A DNA stretch of 64,000 nucleotides from Dictyoglomus sp. NZ13-RE01. Its GTDB lineage: Bacteria; Dictyoglomota; Dictyoglomia; Dictyoglomales; Dictyoglomaceae. The translations under genes were made by a program, and so were the position numbers. The first letter of the stretch is position 1; each line of letters begins with the position of its first letter. Location: NCBI GenBank assembly GCA_002878375.1, contig NIRF01000002.1, positions 62,001-126,000 of the forward strand, written 5' to 3'. The notes beneath the pieces were generated by a model. It ran no database searches. It was given only the letters and a program-made list of their open reading frames with translations, and had not been told where the DNA came from. Positions 35,718 to 43,821 of this stretch are shown here, one piece after another.

Positions 35718-36464
35718 ATGATAATGACTGTTAGAGGAGAGAAATACTTTGGTAGAGATATTATGGTCCTTAAAAGTTTAGCTGAGGAGTTAGATATTCA
35801 CATAATAGCCAGTACTGGTTGCTTTGCTGCAGGAAATGACAAACATATACCTAAAATCTATTATGAAAAAACAGAAAAAGAAATAGCGGAAATGTGGATA
35901 AGAGAATGGAAAGAAGGGATCGAAGCCTCAAATGTTAAGCCAGGAATAATTAAAATAGCTGTTGATAGCGGTCCTTTAAGTAGTATTGATAAAAAGATTG
36001 TTTCATCCGCATGTATCACAAGTCTGGAGACAGGACTTACTATTGCGTGCCATACAGGAGAAAAAGAATGTGCTTTAGAGGTTTTTACGGTAATAAAAAA
36101 ATATAAATTAAACCCGTCTAAATTAATCCTTGTTCATGCGGACAATATTGAGGATAGGGAAGTCATCTTTAGTTTAGCAGAAAAGGGATGCTTTATTGAG
36201 TTTGATTGGATCGGACTCAAAGATATAAATAATCACGTAGAGTTAATATTGGAATCTATTAGTAGAGGTTATATATCTCAAATATTGTTATCTCAAGATG
36301 CAGGACAATATTATGTAGGTTTTAAAGATGGAAATAGAAAAAAGTTTCGTCCCTATTCCTACATTGATAAATATTTAATTCCAGAACTAAAAAAGAAAAT
36401 TGACGACAAAGATATTTATATTATGCAGGTGATGAATCCAAGACGTGCCCTTGCAATAGAATAA
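35718..36464 (+). CDS. Phosphotriesterase-family protein lacking its N-terminus
   Basis: A 248-residue relative of phosphotriesterase-homology (Php/PTE) hydrolases, normally 320-340 residues. The central Lys (GIIKIAVDSG), His (ACHTGE), second His (LVHADN) and Asp (LSQDAG) metal ligands are present, but the first strand with its HxH ligand pair is missing: the protein begins near the usual second strand (GRDIMVLKSLAEE). A TAG lies directly before the ATG, so no longer form exists in frame, yet a good ribosome site (AGGAG) is present. It may be a decayed enzyme or a reduced one with another partner. A ThuA-like gene follows by 19 bases. Confidence 0.75.
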   Translation: MIMTVRGEKYFGRDIMVLKSLAEELDIHIIASTGCFAAGNDKHIPKIYYEKTEKEIAEMWIREWKEGIEASNVKPGIIKIAVDSGPLSSIDKKIVSSACITSLETGLTIACHTGEKECALEVFTVIKKYKLNPSKLILVHADNIEDREVIFSLAEKGCFIEFDWIGLKDINNHVELILESISRGYISQILLSQDAGQYYVGFKDGNRKKFRPYSYIDKYLIPELKKKIDDKDIYIMQVMNPRRALAIE

Positions 36465-36483
36465 ATTAAGGAGGGAGATTGCT

Positions 36484-37089
36484 TTGAGAAAAGTATTAAC
36501 ACTTTTAGGCGATTTTTATCATGACCATGATAAGTTTTTAGAAGTAGTAAAATATGCTTTAAAAGACAAAGAAATTGAATTATTAGACTCATCTATAGAT
36601 AACTTCCATGAATATTTAGTTAAAAAACCTGATCTTCTAATCTTAGGTAGAGAGAATAAAATAAATCCTCAAGAAGATAATGTTTTGGTATGGATGAGTG
36701 AAGACATTGAAAAAGACTTAGTAGAATATGTAAAAAATGGGGGAAAACTTATTGTTTGGCACTCTGGACTTGCAAGTTACAATGTTGATGGACCATATGT
36801 ATCCCTTATAAGAGGATATTTTAAGCACCATCCAGAGCCCAAATTAGTTACTTATTATGGAAATAACATAGAATTTTCTTTCATAGATGAACATTATTTT
36901 GTACATTGTGACGAAAAGAATACAAATGTTTTTTTGAGATCAAGATCTGAATATGGAGATTCAATTGCTGGATGGACCCACAATTTTGGAAAAGGTAGAG
37001 TAATATGTCTTACCCCTGCCCACGATATAGGGCTTAAAGATAAAAAATTTAGAGATTACTTTAAGAGCTTAATAGAAAATATGATTTAA
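36484..37089 (+). CDS. ThuA-like protein
   Basis: A 201-residue protein resembling the ThuA (trehalose utilisation) domain, a class I glutamine-amidotransferase-like fold: VLTLLGDFYHDHDKF at the start, LVEYVKNGGKLIVWHSGLASY in the middle and FGKGRVICLTPAHD near the end. ThuA acts in sugar metabolism in rhizobia, but the general catalytic role of the family is unclear. The start is TTG at 36484 behind AAGGAGGGAG. It probably shares a transcript with the truncated phosphotriesterase-like gene. Confidence 0.65.
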   Translation: MRKVLTLLGDFYHDHDKFLEVVKYALKDKEIELLDSSIDNFHEYLVKKPDLLILGRENKINPQEDNVLVWMSEDIEKDLVEYVKNGGKLIVWHSGLASYNVDGPYVSLIRGYFKHHPEPKLVTYYGNNIEFSFIDEHYFVHCDEKNTNVFLRSRSEYGDSIAGWTHNFGKGRVICLTPAHDIGLKDKKFRDYFKSLIENMI

Positions 37090-37123
37090 AATACATGCAG
37101 AATAGAAGAGATATGGACAATAC

Positions 37124-37152
37124 TTGACAGTAATATTTTTAAGTGATATATA
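37124..37152 (+). promoter_or_regulatory. Promoter of the PadR regulator gene
   Basis: -35 TTGACA (37124-37129), 17 bases, -10 TATATA (37147-37152). The ATG at 37188 follows GGGGAGG. Confidence 0.7.
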
Positions 37153-37187
37153 TAAAATTGAGATATAGTAATTAACAGGGGAGGATT

Positions 37188-37565
37188 ATGGAAAGAATAA
37201 GGATAAAAAAGGTTGTAGGATTAAGTCCAGGATTTTGGTTAAGAATGTGGATCCTAACCTGTTTAGGAGAGGGCGAACTACATGGCTATGAAATTATTAA
37301 TAGAATCTCTGAAGTTTTTCCAGGTATTATTTCATCAGGTATTAGTGGAATGGGAAGAGGTTATAAAATTTTAAGAGAACTTGAATTAGAAGGATTAGTT
37401 GTATCAAAATGGGATGTAGAAGAAAAAGGACCCGCTAAAAGAGTTTATAGACTAACACCTAAAGGACTTGAGGCAAAAGAGGAAAGCATAAAATATATAA
37501 TGGAGCTCAAAGAGTATATAGAAAAGTTCTTAGAAATAGCAGGAGGAGAGGATAAAGATTTATAA
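37188..37565 (+). CDS. PadR-family transcriptional regulator
   Basis: A 125-residue winged-helix protein. The N-terminal domain shows LTCLGEGELHGYEIINRI (HTH region with the family's L-HGYEI) and wing residues in AKRVYRLTPKGLEA, then a C-terminal helix (YIMELKEYIEKFLEI) for dimerisation. PadR regulators usually repress efflux or stress genes, often nearby; the MacB/FtsX exporter and the small operon at 35718 are candidates. Its stop is directly adjacent to the end of the convergent hpt gene with no terminator between. Confidence 0.88.
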   Translation: MERIRIKKVVGLSPGFWLRMWILTCLGEGELHGYEIINRISEVFPGIISSGISGMGRGYKILRELELEGLVVSKWDVEEKGPAKRVYRLTPKGLEAKEESIKYIMELKEYIEKFLEIAGGEDKDL

Positions 37566-38087
37566 TTATTCTTCTAAAATCGCAATATATTTTAGGTTTC
37601 TGTACTTTTCTTTATAATCCAGACCATATCCTATTACGTAATAATTTGGAATTTCAAACCCCTTATAATCAATAGGTACATCTATAATTCTTCTTCCAGG
37701 ACAATCTAATAAAGTACAAACTTTTAATGATGAGGGCTCTCGAGTTTTTAATGCCCTCAATAAATATGCCAAAGAAAGCCCTGTATCTACAATATCCTCT
37801 ACAATAATTACATCTCTATTGTAAATGTTAATATCTAAATCTTTAATAATTCTAACAACACCAAAGGTTTCCTTTGAAGGACCATAACTAAGAATAGAGA
37901 TAAAGTCTAAAATATGAGGAATAGATAAACTTCTTGTTAAATCAACTGCAAAATATACTGCTCCTTTTAATATACATGCCAAGACAGGTTCTTTTCCTTC
38001 GTAATCCTTGCTTATTTTTTCCCCCAAAGTCTTAATTCTCTCTTTTATTTCTTCTTCTGTAAACAAAATTTTTCCAATTTTTTCCAT
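37566..38087 (-). CDS. hpt: Hypoxanthine phosphoribosyltransferase
   Basis: A 173-residue purine salvage enzyme. The PRPP-binding motif is VIIVEDIVDTGLS near residues 93-105, with the upstream CILKGAVYFAVDL and the C-terminal PNYYVIGYGLDY loop typical of HPRT. It converts hypoxanthine (and usually guanine) with PRPP to the nucleotide. Its start overlaps the stop of the kinase-like/nuclease-like fusion gene (TAATG), so the two proteins are made from one transcript. Confidence 0.93.
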   Translation of the reverse strand: MEKIGKILFTEEEIKERIKTLGEKISKDYEGKEPVLACILKGAVYFAVDLTRSLSIPHILDFISILSYGPSKETFGVVRIIKDLDINIYNRDVIIVEDIVDTGLSLAYLLRALKTREPSSLKVCTLLDCPGRRIIDVPIDYKGFEIPNYYVIGYGLDYKEKYRNLKYIAILEE

Positions 38088-39013
38088 TATTTCACTTTAG
38101 CCCCATATTTTTCCAATATCTTTAAATAATCTTTTCCATATAATAGCTTTATATTTATATGAGGATATAATTCTCTAAGTTTTCTTATCTTTCTTAACTT
38201 TTCTGTCATAAGCTTGGGCTTTTGAACTGTAAGCTCAATATAAAGATTAAACTCAGGAAGATAAAAATCTGGAGTAAAAGCTTCAATTATTTGACCTTCG
38301 CTATCCCATTCTAAGGGAAAAGTATGAGGCTCATATTCCCACTTTATTCTATAAAAGGTCAGTAATTTAGCAAACTCCTCTTCACTCTTATTTGCAAAAT
38401 TCACAGGAGTTGTAAGAGTGAAACTCTCCTGAGAATCTGGAATATTTTTTTTAGGTTTTTCAATTGATTTTACGATAATTTCATAGATCTCCTGAGAGGT
38501 ATAATAAGAAAGATTTAAAATTAAGTGATAAAGATATGGATTTTTCCAATCCTCATTGAACAACATTCTAAAATAAGTTTCCCTTTCTCTATCCTTCTCT
38601 TCTATAAGCTTCTTAGTAGTATTTATATCTAAATTATACTCCTTTATTAAGTTTTCAATTCTATACTTTAATGGTGCAATTATATTTACATGTATAGTAT
38701 CTGGATAGTTTTTAAATATTACCTGCCCTCCCCTTCCCATTAATATTACAGAAGATCTTTTTAGCAAACTATCTACTACATTTTTTATGCCCTCTACATA
38801 TTTACTGGAAAAATCATCTTCGTACTTTCCTTTCTCAATCTCTTTTTCTTTAATAATTAAATCCTCCTCTGATATTTCCAAATATTTTGATAAATAAGAT
38901 GTTAGATTTTTTCTATTTAGAAGAAGGAAATTGTATTCTTTTGCTAATTTCTCAAAAATACTATCTACATTGGTGCCAAATTCGCGTGCCACAGTAATTA
39001 GCTTTACAAGCAT
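38087..39013 (-). CDS. Cytidylate-kinase-like protein with a C-terminal nuclease-like domain
   Basis: A 308-residue two-domain protein. Residues 1-195 match the cytidylate-kinase-like (Cytidylate_kin2) group: ITVAREFGT at the N-terminus, ILMGRGGQVIF and IHVNIIAPLKYRIENL. The phosphate loop is degenerate (REFGTNVDS where relatives have a glycine-rich REFGSGG), so kinase activity is doubtful. Residues ~205-308 (EEEFAKLLTFYRIKWEYEP, AFTPDFYLPEFNLYIELT) resemble the restriction-endonuclease-like fold with Glu, Asp and Glu in the right order but no clear catalytic Lys after the last Glu. Overlaps tie it to Fe-ADH upstream and hpt downstream. The domain calls are by eye; no function is assigned. 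Confidence 0.6.
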   Translation of the reverse strand: MLVKLITVAREFGTNVDSIFEKLAKEYNFLLLNRKNLTSYLSKYLEISEEDLIIKEKEIEKGKYEDDFSSKYVEGIKNVVDSLLKRSSVILMGRGGQVIFKNYPDTIHVNIIAPLKYRIENLIKEYNLDINTTKKLIEEKDRERETYFRMLFNEDWKNPYLYHLILNLSYYTSQEIYEIIVKSIEKPKKNIPDSQESFTLTTPVNFANKSEEEFAKLLTFYRIKWEYEPHTFPLEWDSEGQIIEAFTPDFYLPEFNLYIELTVQKPKLMTEKLRKIRKLRELYPHINIKLLYGKDYLKILEKYGAKVK

Positions 39014-40125
39014 TATATGACCTCCTCGTATAATGCATATATGTCCTCATCTTTTACAGGTCTAAGAGTATTTTCAATATTCATAACTGCAGATTTTGCT
39101 CTCTCTACTAACAGATTTATATTTATTTTATCTCTACTTATAACCTGAGACAATCTAAGAGGTAACTTTAATGTATTTAATAACTCTTCAATCTTATCAG
39201 GTGGATATCCCTTCATAACTGTTTTCAGAAAATTCATTTTCTCCTGTGGAATAACAGGGGCACAAAATCTCAAATAAGCAGGAAGAAGAATACCATTTGC
39301 AATTCCATGTATTACTCCGTATAGACCACCTAAAGGACGAGACATGGCATGCACAAGAGTAGTCTTTGTATTATTTATAGCTACACCTGCCCAAAAAGCA
39401 GAGTAAGATACTCTTTCCTTAGAATAATTGGAATCTTCAAGAATGGCAGGAATAAGATGATTCCAAAGCGCTTCTATGGCAGATTTTGCCCATATATCTG
39501 TTGTACAAGTTGCAGACTTAGATAAAAAAGACTCAATAGCATGTGAAAGAGCGTCTATACCTGTAGCACTCGCTACTAAGGGACTCATAGTATATGTAAG
39601 TTGAGGATCTATAATGGCAACCTTTGGAATTAAAGCCTTTCCAAATAAAATAAATTTATCTTTTGTTTCCAAATCTGTAGCAACTGCAAACCTGGTTACC
39701 TCGCTACCTGTTCCAGCAGTAGTAGGACTTGCAATAATAGGATATGCTTTTTCTATTTCTTTCCCCTTAAGATCAAAGATTGTTGCGGTTTTATCTGCAA
39801 GAAGAGCGGACACTATCTTTGCAGTGTCTATAACACTCCCTCCTCCTATGGCAATTATAGCATCAGGTTTAAATTCTTTAACTTTACTAAGAATTTCATT
39901 AATGAGATTAACATTAGGCTCAGGTGGAATTCCAGAAACCACTTGTATTTCCAGTCCAGCTTTATCCAAAGAAGATAAAATTTTATCAAAATATCCACTT
40001 CGTTTTAAAGAATTTTCACCACAGAAGAAGGAGAATTTTCTTCCTAATTGAACAGCCTCTGAAGATAAGGAATTTATTGTTTCTACACCGTAGATTATTT
40101 TTCCTGGGAGCTCTAATAATGGCAT
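39013..40125 (-). CDS. Iron-containing alcohol dehydrogenase
   Basis: A 370-residue group III dehydrogenase. The NAD-binding glycines are in AIGGGSVIDTAKI, the TTAGTGSEVT motif is present, and the metal ligands are visible as DALSHAIESF (Asp, His) and the paired His of TLVHAMSRPLGG and GVIHGIANG. These enzymes interconvert aldehydes and alcohols or act on glycerol-like and butanol substrates. It shares a TAATG overlap with the following kinase-like gene. A Crp/Fnr-like palindrome lies about 58 bases upstream of its likely start. Confidence 0.9.
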   Translation of the reverse strand: MPLLELPGKIIYGVETINSLSSEAVQLGRKFSFFCGENSLKRSGYFDKILSSLDKAGLEIQVVSGIPPEPNVNLINEILSKVKEFKPDAIIAIGGGSVIDTAKIVSALLADKTATIFDLKGKEIEKAYPIIASPTTAGTGSEVTRFAVATDLETKDKFILFGKALIPKVAIIDPQLTYTMSPLVASATGIDALSHAIESFLSKSATCTTDIWAKSAIEALWNHLIPAILEDSNYSKERVSYSAFWAGVAINNTKTTLVHAMSRPLGGLYGVIHGIANGILLPAYLRFCAPVIPQEKMNFLKTVMKGYPPDKIEELLNTLKLPLRLSQVISRDKININLLVERAKSAVMNIENTLRPVKDEDIYALYEEVI

Positions 40126-40160
40126 TTTTAAAACCTCCCTTTATAAGAATCATTTATAAT

Positions 40161-40189
40161 TTTATCATATTTGTTATTCTAATAAACAA
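40161..40189 (-). promoter_or_regulatory. Candidate promoter of the Fe-ADH/hpt operon
   Basis: Minus strand: -35 TTGTTT (40189-40184), 17 bases, -10 GATAAA (40166-40161). The Crp/Fnr-like site centred at 40211.5 would lie near -58 from the expected start, close to the class I activator position. Confidence 0.45.
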
Positions 40190-40198
40190 AAAAATTTA

Positions 40199-40227
40199 TT
40201 GACAGTGATTTAGATCACACATAAAAT
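40199..40227 (+). promoter_or_regulatory. Promoter of alaX containing a Crp/Fnr-like palindrome
   Basis: -35 TTGACA (40199-40204), 17 bases, -10 TAAAAT (40222-40227). Within the spacer is AGTGATTTAGATCACA (40204-40219), matching 14 of 16 bases of the Crp consensus TGTGA-N6-TCACA. In this position a bound protein would block polymerase. The expected start falls at or next to the ATG at 40235, with no ribosome site, so the transcript is probably leaderless. Confidence 0.7.
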
Positions 40228-40234
40228 TTAAAGC

Positions 40235-41377
40235 ATGACAGAAAAAATATTCTACAAGGATCCAGAAAAATATACAGATAAAGCAAAAATTATTTACCTG
40301 AAAGAAGGTAAAGAATTTAGTGTTCTCTTAGATAGGACTATATTTTATCCTGAAGGTGGAGGACAGCCTTCAGACAGAGGAATCATTAAGGGAGAAAACT
40401 TCGTTATCAGGGTTACAAATGTAAAAGAAGAAAAAGATGGTATCTGGCACTATGGAATTTTAGAGGGTGAGAAGCCTAATTTATATACTGATGTTTTTTT
40501 AGAAATAGATTGGAGATTAAGAAGGGAATACTCCCAGGAACATTCCGCCCAACACTTGTTTTCTGCTGTTATTGAAAAAAGATTCGGATATGAGACTACA
40601 GGTTTTCAAATATTAGAGGATCACACAAAAATAGAAATTCCATTCTTTGGCGATCTTAATCTTTCCCACATATTTGAAGCTGAAGAAGAAACTAATAATT
40701 TAATAATGGAAGGTTTACCTATTCTTGTATACTGGAAGGATGAAAAAACAAGAATAGTTGAAATTCCTTCCATAGATGTTAATCCATGTGGGGGAATTCA
40801 TGTAAAAAACACGAAGGAAATAGGTTTGTTCAAAGTATTAAAAGTATACAGGAAAAATGCTCAATTTTGGAGGATTGAATTTATAGCTGGAAGTAGGATA
40901 TTGAAAAGGTTAGAAAAAAGAGAAAAAGAGTATGAGTATATTAAACAAAGATTAGGAGATCCAGAAATTCTACCCGCTATAGATAGGCTATTAGAAAAGC
41001 TTAGTAATTTAGAAAAAGAGAATAAAAAGTATAAGGATGATATCATAACCTTTGAAAGCGAAAAACTTTTAGAGGAAAGCTTTGAGACCCTTGGGGGAAA
41101 AGTTCTTCTTAAAAGAATAGATAAAGAAATAAATGATTTGAGATTTTTGGGACAAAAGCTTTCTCAACATGTATCCTTCTATTTCCTTATAAATAGAAAC
41201 AAGCAATTAATAATGGGAAGAAAAGAAAATTTTCCTAAAGAAAAGTGGGAAGAAGTTATTTTTGAGATTTCTCAGAGAGGATATAAGGGAAAAGAAGGTG
41301 AACTCTTTTATCAGGGAATAGTAGAAAGGGATGAAAATTTATTGGAATTCCTTAAGGAACTCCTTACTAAACACTGA
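40235..41377 (+). CDS. AlaX-type alanyl-tRNA editing protein, long form
   Basis: A 380-residue free-standing relative of the alanyl-tRNA synthetase editing domain. The zinc site is clear: HSAQH (His103, His107) and CGGIH (Cys185, His189), after the N-terminal GGGQPSDRG. The C-terminal ~160 residues contain a coiled-coil linker (EYEYIKQRLGDPEIL onward) and a DHHA1-like end, as in AlaX-L forms. It deacylates mischarged Ser-tRNA(Ala) or Gly-tRNA(Ala). The gene's last 39 bases overlap the end of the convergent diguanylate cyclase gene. Confidence 0.9.
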   Translation: MTEKIFYKDPEKYTDKAKIIYLKEGKEFSVLLDRTIFYPEGGGQPSDRGIIKGENFVIRVTNVKEEKDGIWHYGILEGEKPNLYTDVFLEIDWRLRREYSQEHSAQHLFSAVIEKRFGYETTGFQILEDHTKIEIPFFGDLNLSHIFEAEEETNNLIMEGLPILVYWKDEKTRIVEIPSIDVNPCGGIHVKNTKEIGLFKVLKVYRKNAQFWRIEFIAGSRILKRLEKREKEYEYIKQRLGDPEILPAIDRLLEKLSNLEKENKKYKDDIITFESEKLLEESFETLGGKVLLKRIDKEINDLRFLGQKLSQHVSFYFLINRNKQLIMGRKENFPKEKWEEVIFEISQRGYKGKEGELFYQGIVERDENLLEFLKELLTKH

Positions 41378-43042
41378 TACTTTATTTCTATCTTTTTTAG
41401 CATTATATAGGGCAATATCTGCATATTTAATTAACTCAAAAGGATCATTGGAATGTTCAGGATAACCAGCTATTCCCATACTTAATGTACCAATCTTCTT
41501 TTCTTCGTTTATCTCTATTACATGCTTCTCCTCTATCCATCTTCTTCTAATCTTTTCAGCCACATTTTTTGCTCCTGCAATATGAGTTTCTACCAAAACT
41601 AATATAAACTCCTCACCACCAAATCTTCCCACATAGTCTGTATGTCTTATATTCTTAATGAGAAAAATAGAAAGCTCTCTTAGAAATTCATCTCCTATAA
41701 CATGTCCATAGGAATCATTAATTAATTTGAAGTGATCAATATCTAAAAAAATGATACTTAGAGGGTGAGAAAATCTTTCTGCTCTTTTCATCTCAATAGA
41801 TAATATTTCTTCTAATCTTCTTCTATTTAAAAGACCAGTCAAATGGTCTGTAATGGAAAGCTTCTTTGTATGCTCATAAATCAATATGTTTTCTAAAGCA
41901 ATAGTAAAGTGATCCTTTATAGATATTAAAACCCTAATAGTTTCTTCAGACAAAGAGCTTATGTCTATGATTACAAAACCAAATATCCTGTTTTTTCTTC
42001 GTAGGACAGATAAGATATGATCCTCTGGAAAGGATGGAATAAGAAAGTCCACATCTTTCTTAGTTAATCTACTTGGAATCTCAGTAGTAGTATTAAAATA
42101 TTCTAATAAAATATCCATCTCTTCCTCAGAGATCAAAGAAAATCTTTTATAAAATATTTCTTTAGTCCACGGGTTTATCAAGACTAAATCTTTAAGTCTC
42201 TTAGGGAAGTATTTTTCAAACTTTTTTTCTGTAGAGGATATGAGTTCTTCAAAGCTTTGAGCCATATTAAAACCACTTAGGAAGTCAGAAAGTATATTTA
42301 ATTGGTATGTTCTATTTTCTATAATTGATTTTTGTTCCTTAATTATACTCTCCAGTCTTTCGTGTAGTTCCACAAGGGTTCTTGATAACTCTCCTATCTC
42401 ATTGTTCTCTTTGAAAAATGGCTCCTCTTTTATAGATGGATTAGGTTTTTTTATATATTGGGTTAGAGCCTCTAATGGAAGTAGAAAATCCCTTCTTAAT
42501 AGATAAAAAGCAACAATTGATAATAGAATCTGAGCTAATATCACATAAAAAAAGATGTTAAATAAAGTTAAGCCTAAATTTTTTTCCAGATTTTTGGTAG
42601 AGGAGACACTTACTAAGTGGTAAGGAAGATTCTCATCTATTAATTTCATAGGAATAATAAGATAGTATGAATGCCCCTTTAGATCATGGTACTTCGTAAT
42701 TTTGGAAGATATACTCTGATAAATATATTTAGGGAAAGATTCGTTTATATTATAGGAATAAACAATATTAAAATTCTTATCCAAAATAGTTATGCCCATC
42801 AGCTCAGGCATAAAAGATATTGTATACTTAATCTTATCGTCTATGGCTAACTTATCATTAAAGCCCAACTTAATGTTTGGATAGATTGTTTCTGCTAAGT
42901 GAATAGTATAATGCTCAATCAGTCTTTCAAAATTACTAAAAAGCATCCCCCTTAATTGGGTGAATAAAACAAAAAGAATACCCCCAACAAGTATAAAATT
43001 GATTAAGAATATTATAATAAGGACCTTTGTAGTTATTCTCAT
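41339..43042 (-). CDS. Membrane diguanylate cyclase (GGDEF)
   Basis: A 567-residue signalling protein: a helix near 8-30, an extracytoplasmic sensor region to ~155, a second helix near 158-178, a HAMP-like linker and coiled coil, a GAF-like middle (about 250-395), and a GGDEF domain from DHLTGLLNRRRLEE to GMAGYPEHS-like residues. The active-site motif is GGEEF and the inhibitory RxxD site is present five residues before it (RHTD). It should make cyclic di-GMP with product inhibition. It directly follows the secreted-protein gene (stop and start adjacent). No c-di-GMP effector is evident nearby. Confidence 0.9.
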   Translation of the reverse strand: MRITTKVLIIIFLINFILVGGILFVLFTQLRGMLFSNFERLIEHYTIHLAETIYPNIKLGFNDKLAIDDKIKYTISFMPELMGITILDKNFNIVYSYNINESFPKYIYQSISSKITKYHDLKGHSYYLIIPMKLIDENLPYHLVSVSSTKNLEKNLGLTLFNIFFYVILAQILLSIVAFYLLRRDFLLPLEALTQYIKKPNPSIKEEPFFKENNEIGELSRTLVELHERLESIIKEQKSIIENRTYQLNILSDFLSGFNMAQSFEELISSTEKKFEKYFPKRLKDLVLINPWTKEIFYKRFSLISEEEMDILLEYFNTTTEIPSRLTKKDVDFLIPSFPEDHILSVLRRKNRIFGFVIIDISSLSEETIRVLISIKDHFTIALENILIYEHTKKLSITDHLTGLLNRRRLEEILSIEMKRAERFSHPLSIIFLDIDHFKLINDSYGHVIGDEFLRELSIFLIKNIRHTDYVGRFGGEEFILVLVETHIAGAKNVAEKIRRRWIEEKHVIEINEEKKIGTLSMGIAGYPEHSNDPFELIKYADIALYNAKKDRNKVSVFSKEFLKEFQ

Positions 43043-43729
43043 TTAGGGCATATTTATCTCCAACGGATTCTTAAGACCAAACTGAGGATCTATTATAAGC
43101 TTTTCAGGAGTTGTTGGCACATCAAATACAAGATAACCAACTGTAGCTTCACCAGGATAGATAATTTTTCTAAATAATACTTCTTTTCCTTCGTTATTAA
43201 GAATAACAGATGCAGAACCATCTGGATAGTAAATACTATTCCCAATTTTTAGCTTGAACATATTCTGCTGAAGAGTTACAGGTTGAGAATCAAGATTAAA
43301 TATACATATCTCTAAGAGGACATATTTCATTTGTGGGAAAATCCCATAAGCAAAAAGCTTAAATCCCTCCCAATCGTAATTGTAACCTGTTAGAGAAAAA
43401 TATACATTTCCCCAATTTTTCACTTCATATTTCTTTCCATTTTTAAATAGTAAGTTTTTTTTAGGATAGAAGACTATATCTCCAAAAGAGATTATTTTAT
43501 TTACTTCATTCCCATCGAGCACTACTTTTAAATCTTTTGAAATATAAAAATTATCTATTTTAATAAGTTCATAACTTTTATTCTCGTATATTACTAACTT
43601 ATTATCAAGTACAAATATATAATTTCCTATTTTTTCTCCTTTATATTCTTTACCATCAATCAATACGGGGACTGTCTCAGCAAAAACAACTGACAAAAGA
43701 AGAATTAATAAAATAGCAAGTTTTTTCAT
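43043..43729 (-). CDS. Exported protein of unknown function, upstream of the diguanylate cyclase gene
   Basis: A 228-residue protein with a clear signal peptide (LAILLILLLSVVFAE, cleavage near residue 17). The N-terminal half consists of short beta units of similar pattern (GKEYKGEKIGNYIFVLDN; GKKYEVKNWGNVYFS), and the C-terminal half (about 120-228) looks like the immunoglobulin-like DUF4352 type (QPVTLQQNMFKLKIG, YPGEATVGYLVFDVP). No catalytic motif is seen. Its tight link to the membrane diguanylate cyclase suggests it could bind the sensor's outer domain, but this is inference from adjacency. Confidence 0.6.
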   Translation of the reverse strand: MKKLAILLILLLSVVFAETVPVLIDGKEYKGEKIGNYIFVLDNKLVIYENKSYELIKIDNFYISKDLKVVLDGNEVNKIISFGDIVFYPKKNLLFKNGKKYEVKNWGNVYFSLTGYNYDWEGFKLFAYGIFPQMKYVLLEICIFNLDSQPVTLQQNMFKLKIGNSIYYPDGSASVILNNEGKEVLFRKIIYPGEATVGYLVFDVPTTPEKLIIDPQFGLKNPLEINMP

Positions 43730-43785
43730 GGCACCCTCCTATCCATTTAATTTCATTGCTTTAATTATAAAACATTTAAGCCAAT

Positions 43786-43814
43786 TTAACAAATGGTTTT
43801 CCATAATGTATTAT
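43786..43814 (+). promoter_or_regulatory. Promoter of lplA, probably giving a leaderless mRNA
   Basis: -35 TTAACA (43786-43791), 17 bases, -10 TATTAT (43809-43814). The start point would fall at about 43820-43822, the A of the ATG, and no ribosome site is present. Confidence 0.55.
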
Positions 43815-43821
43815 ATATGTT

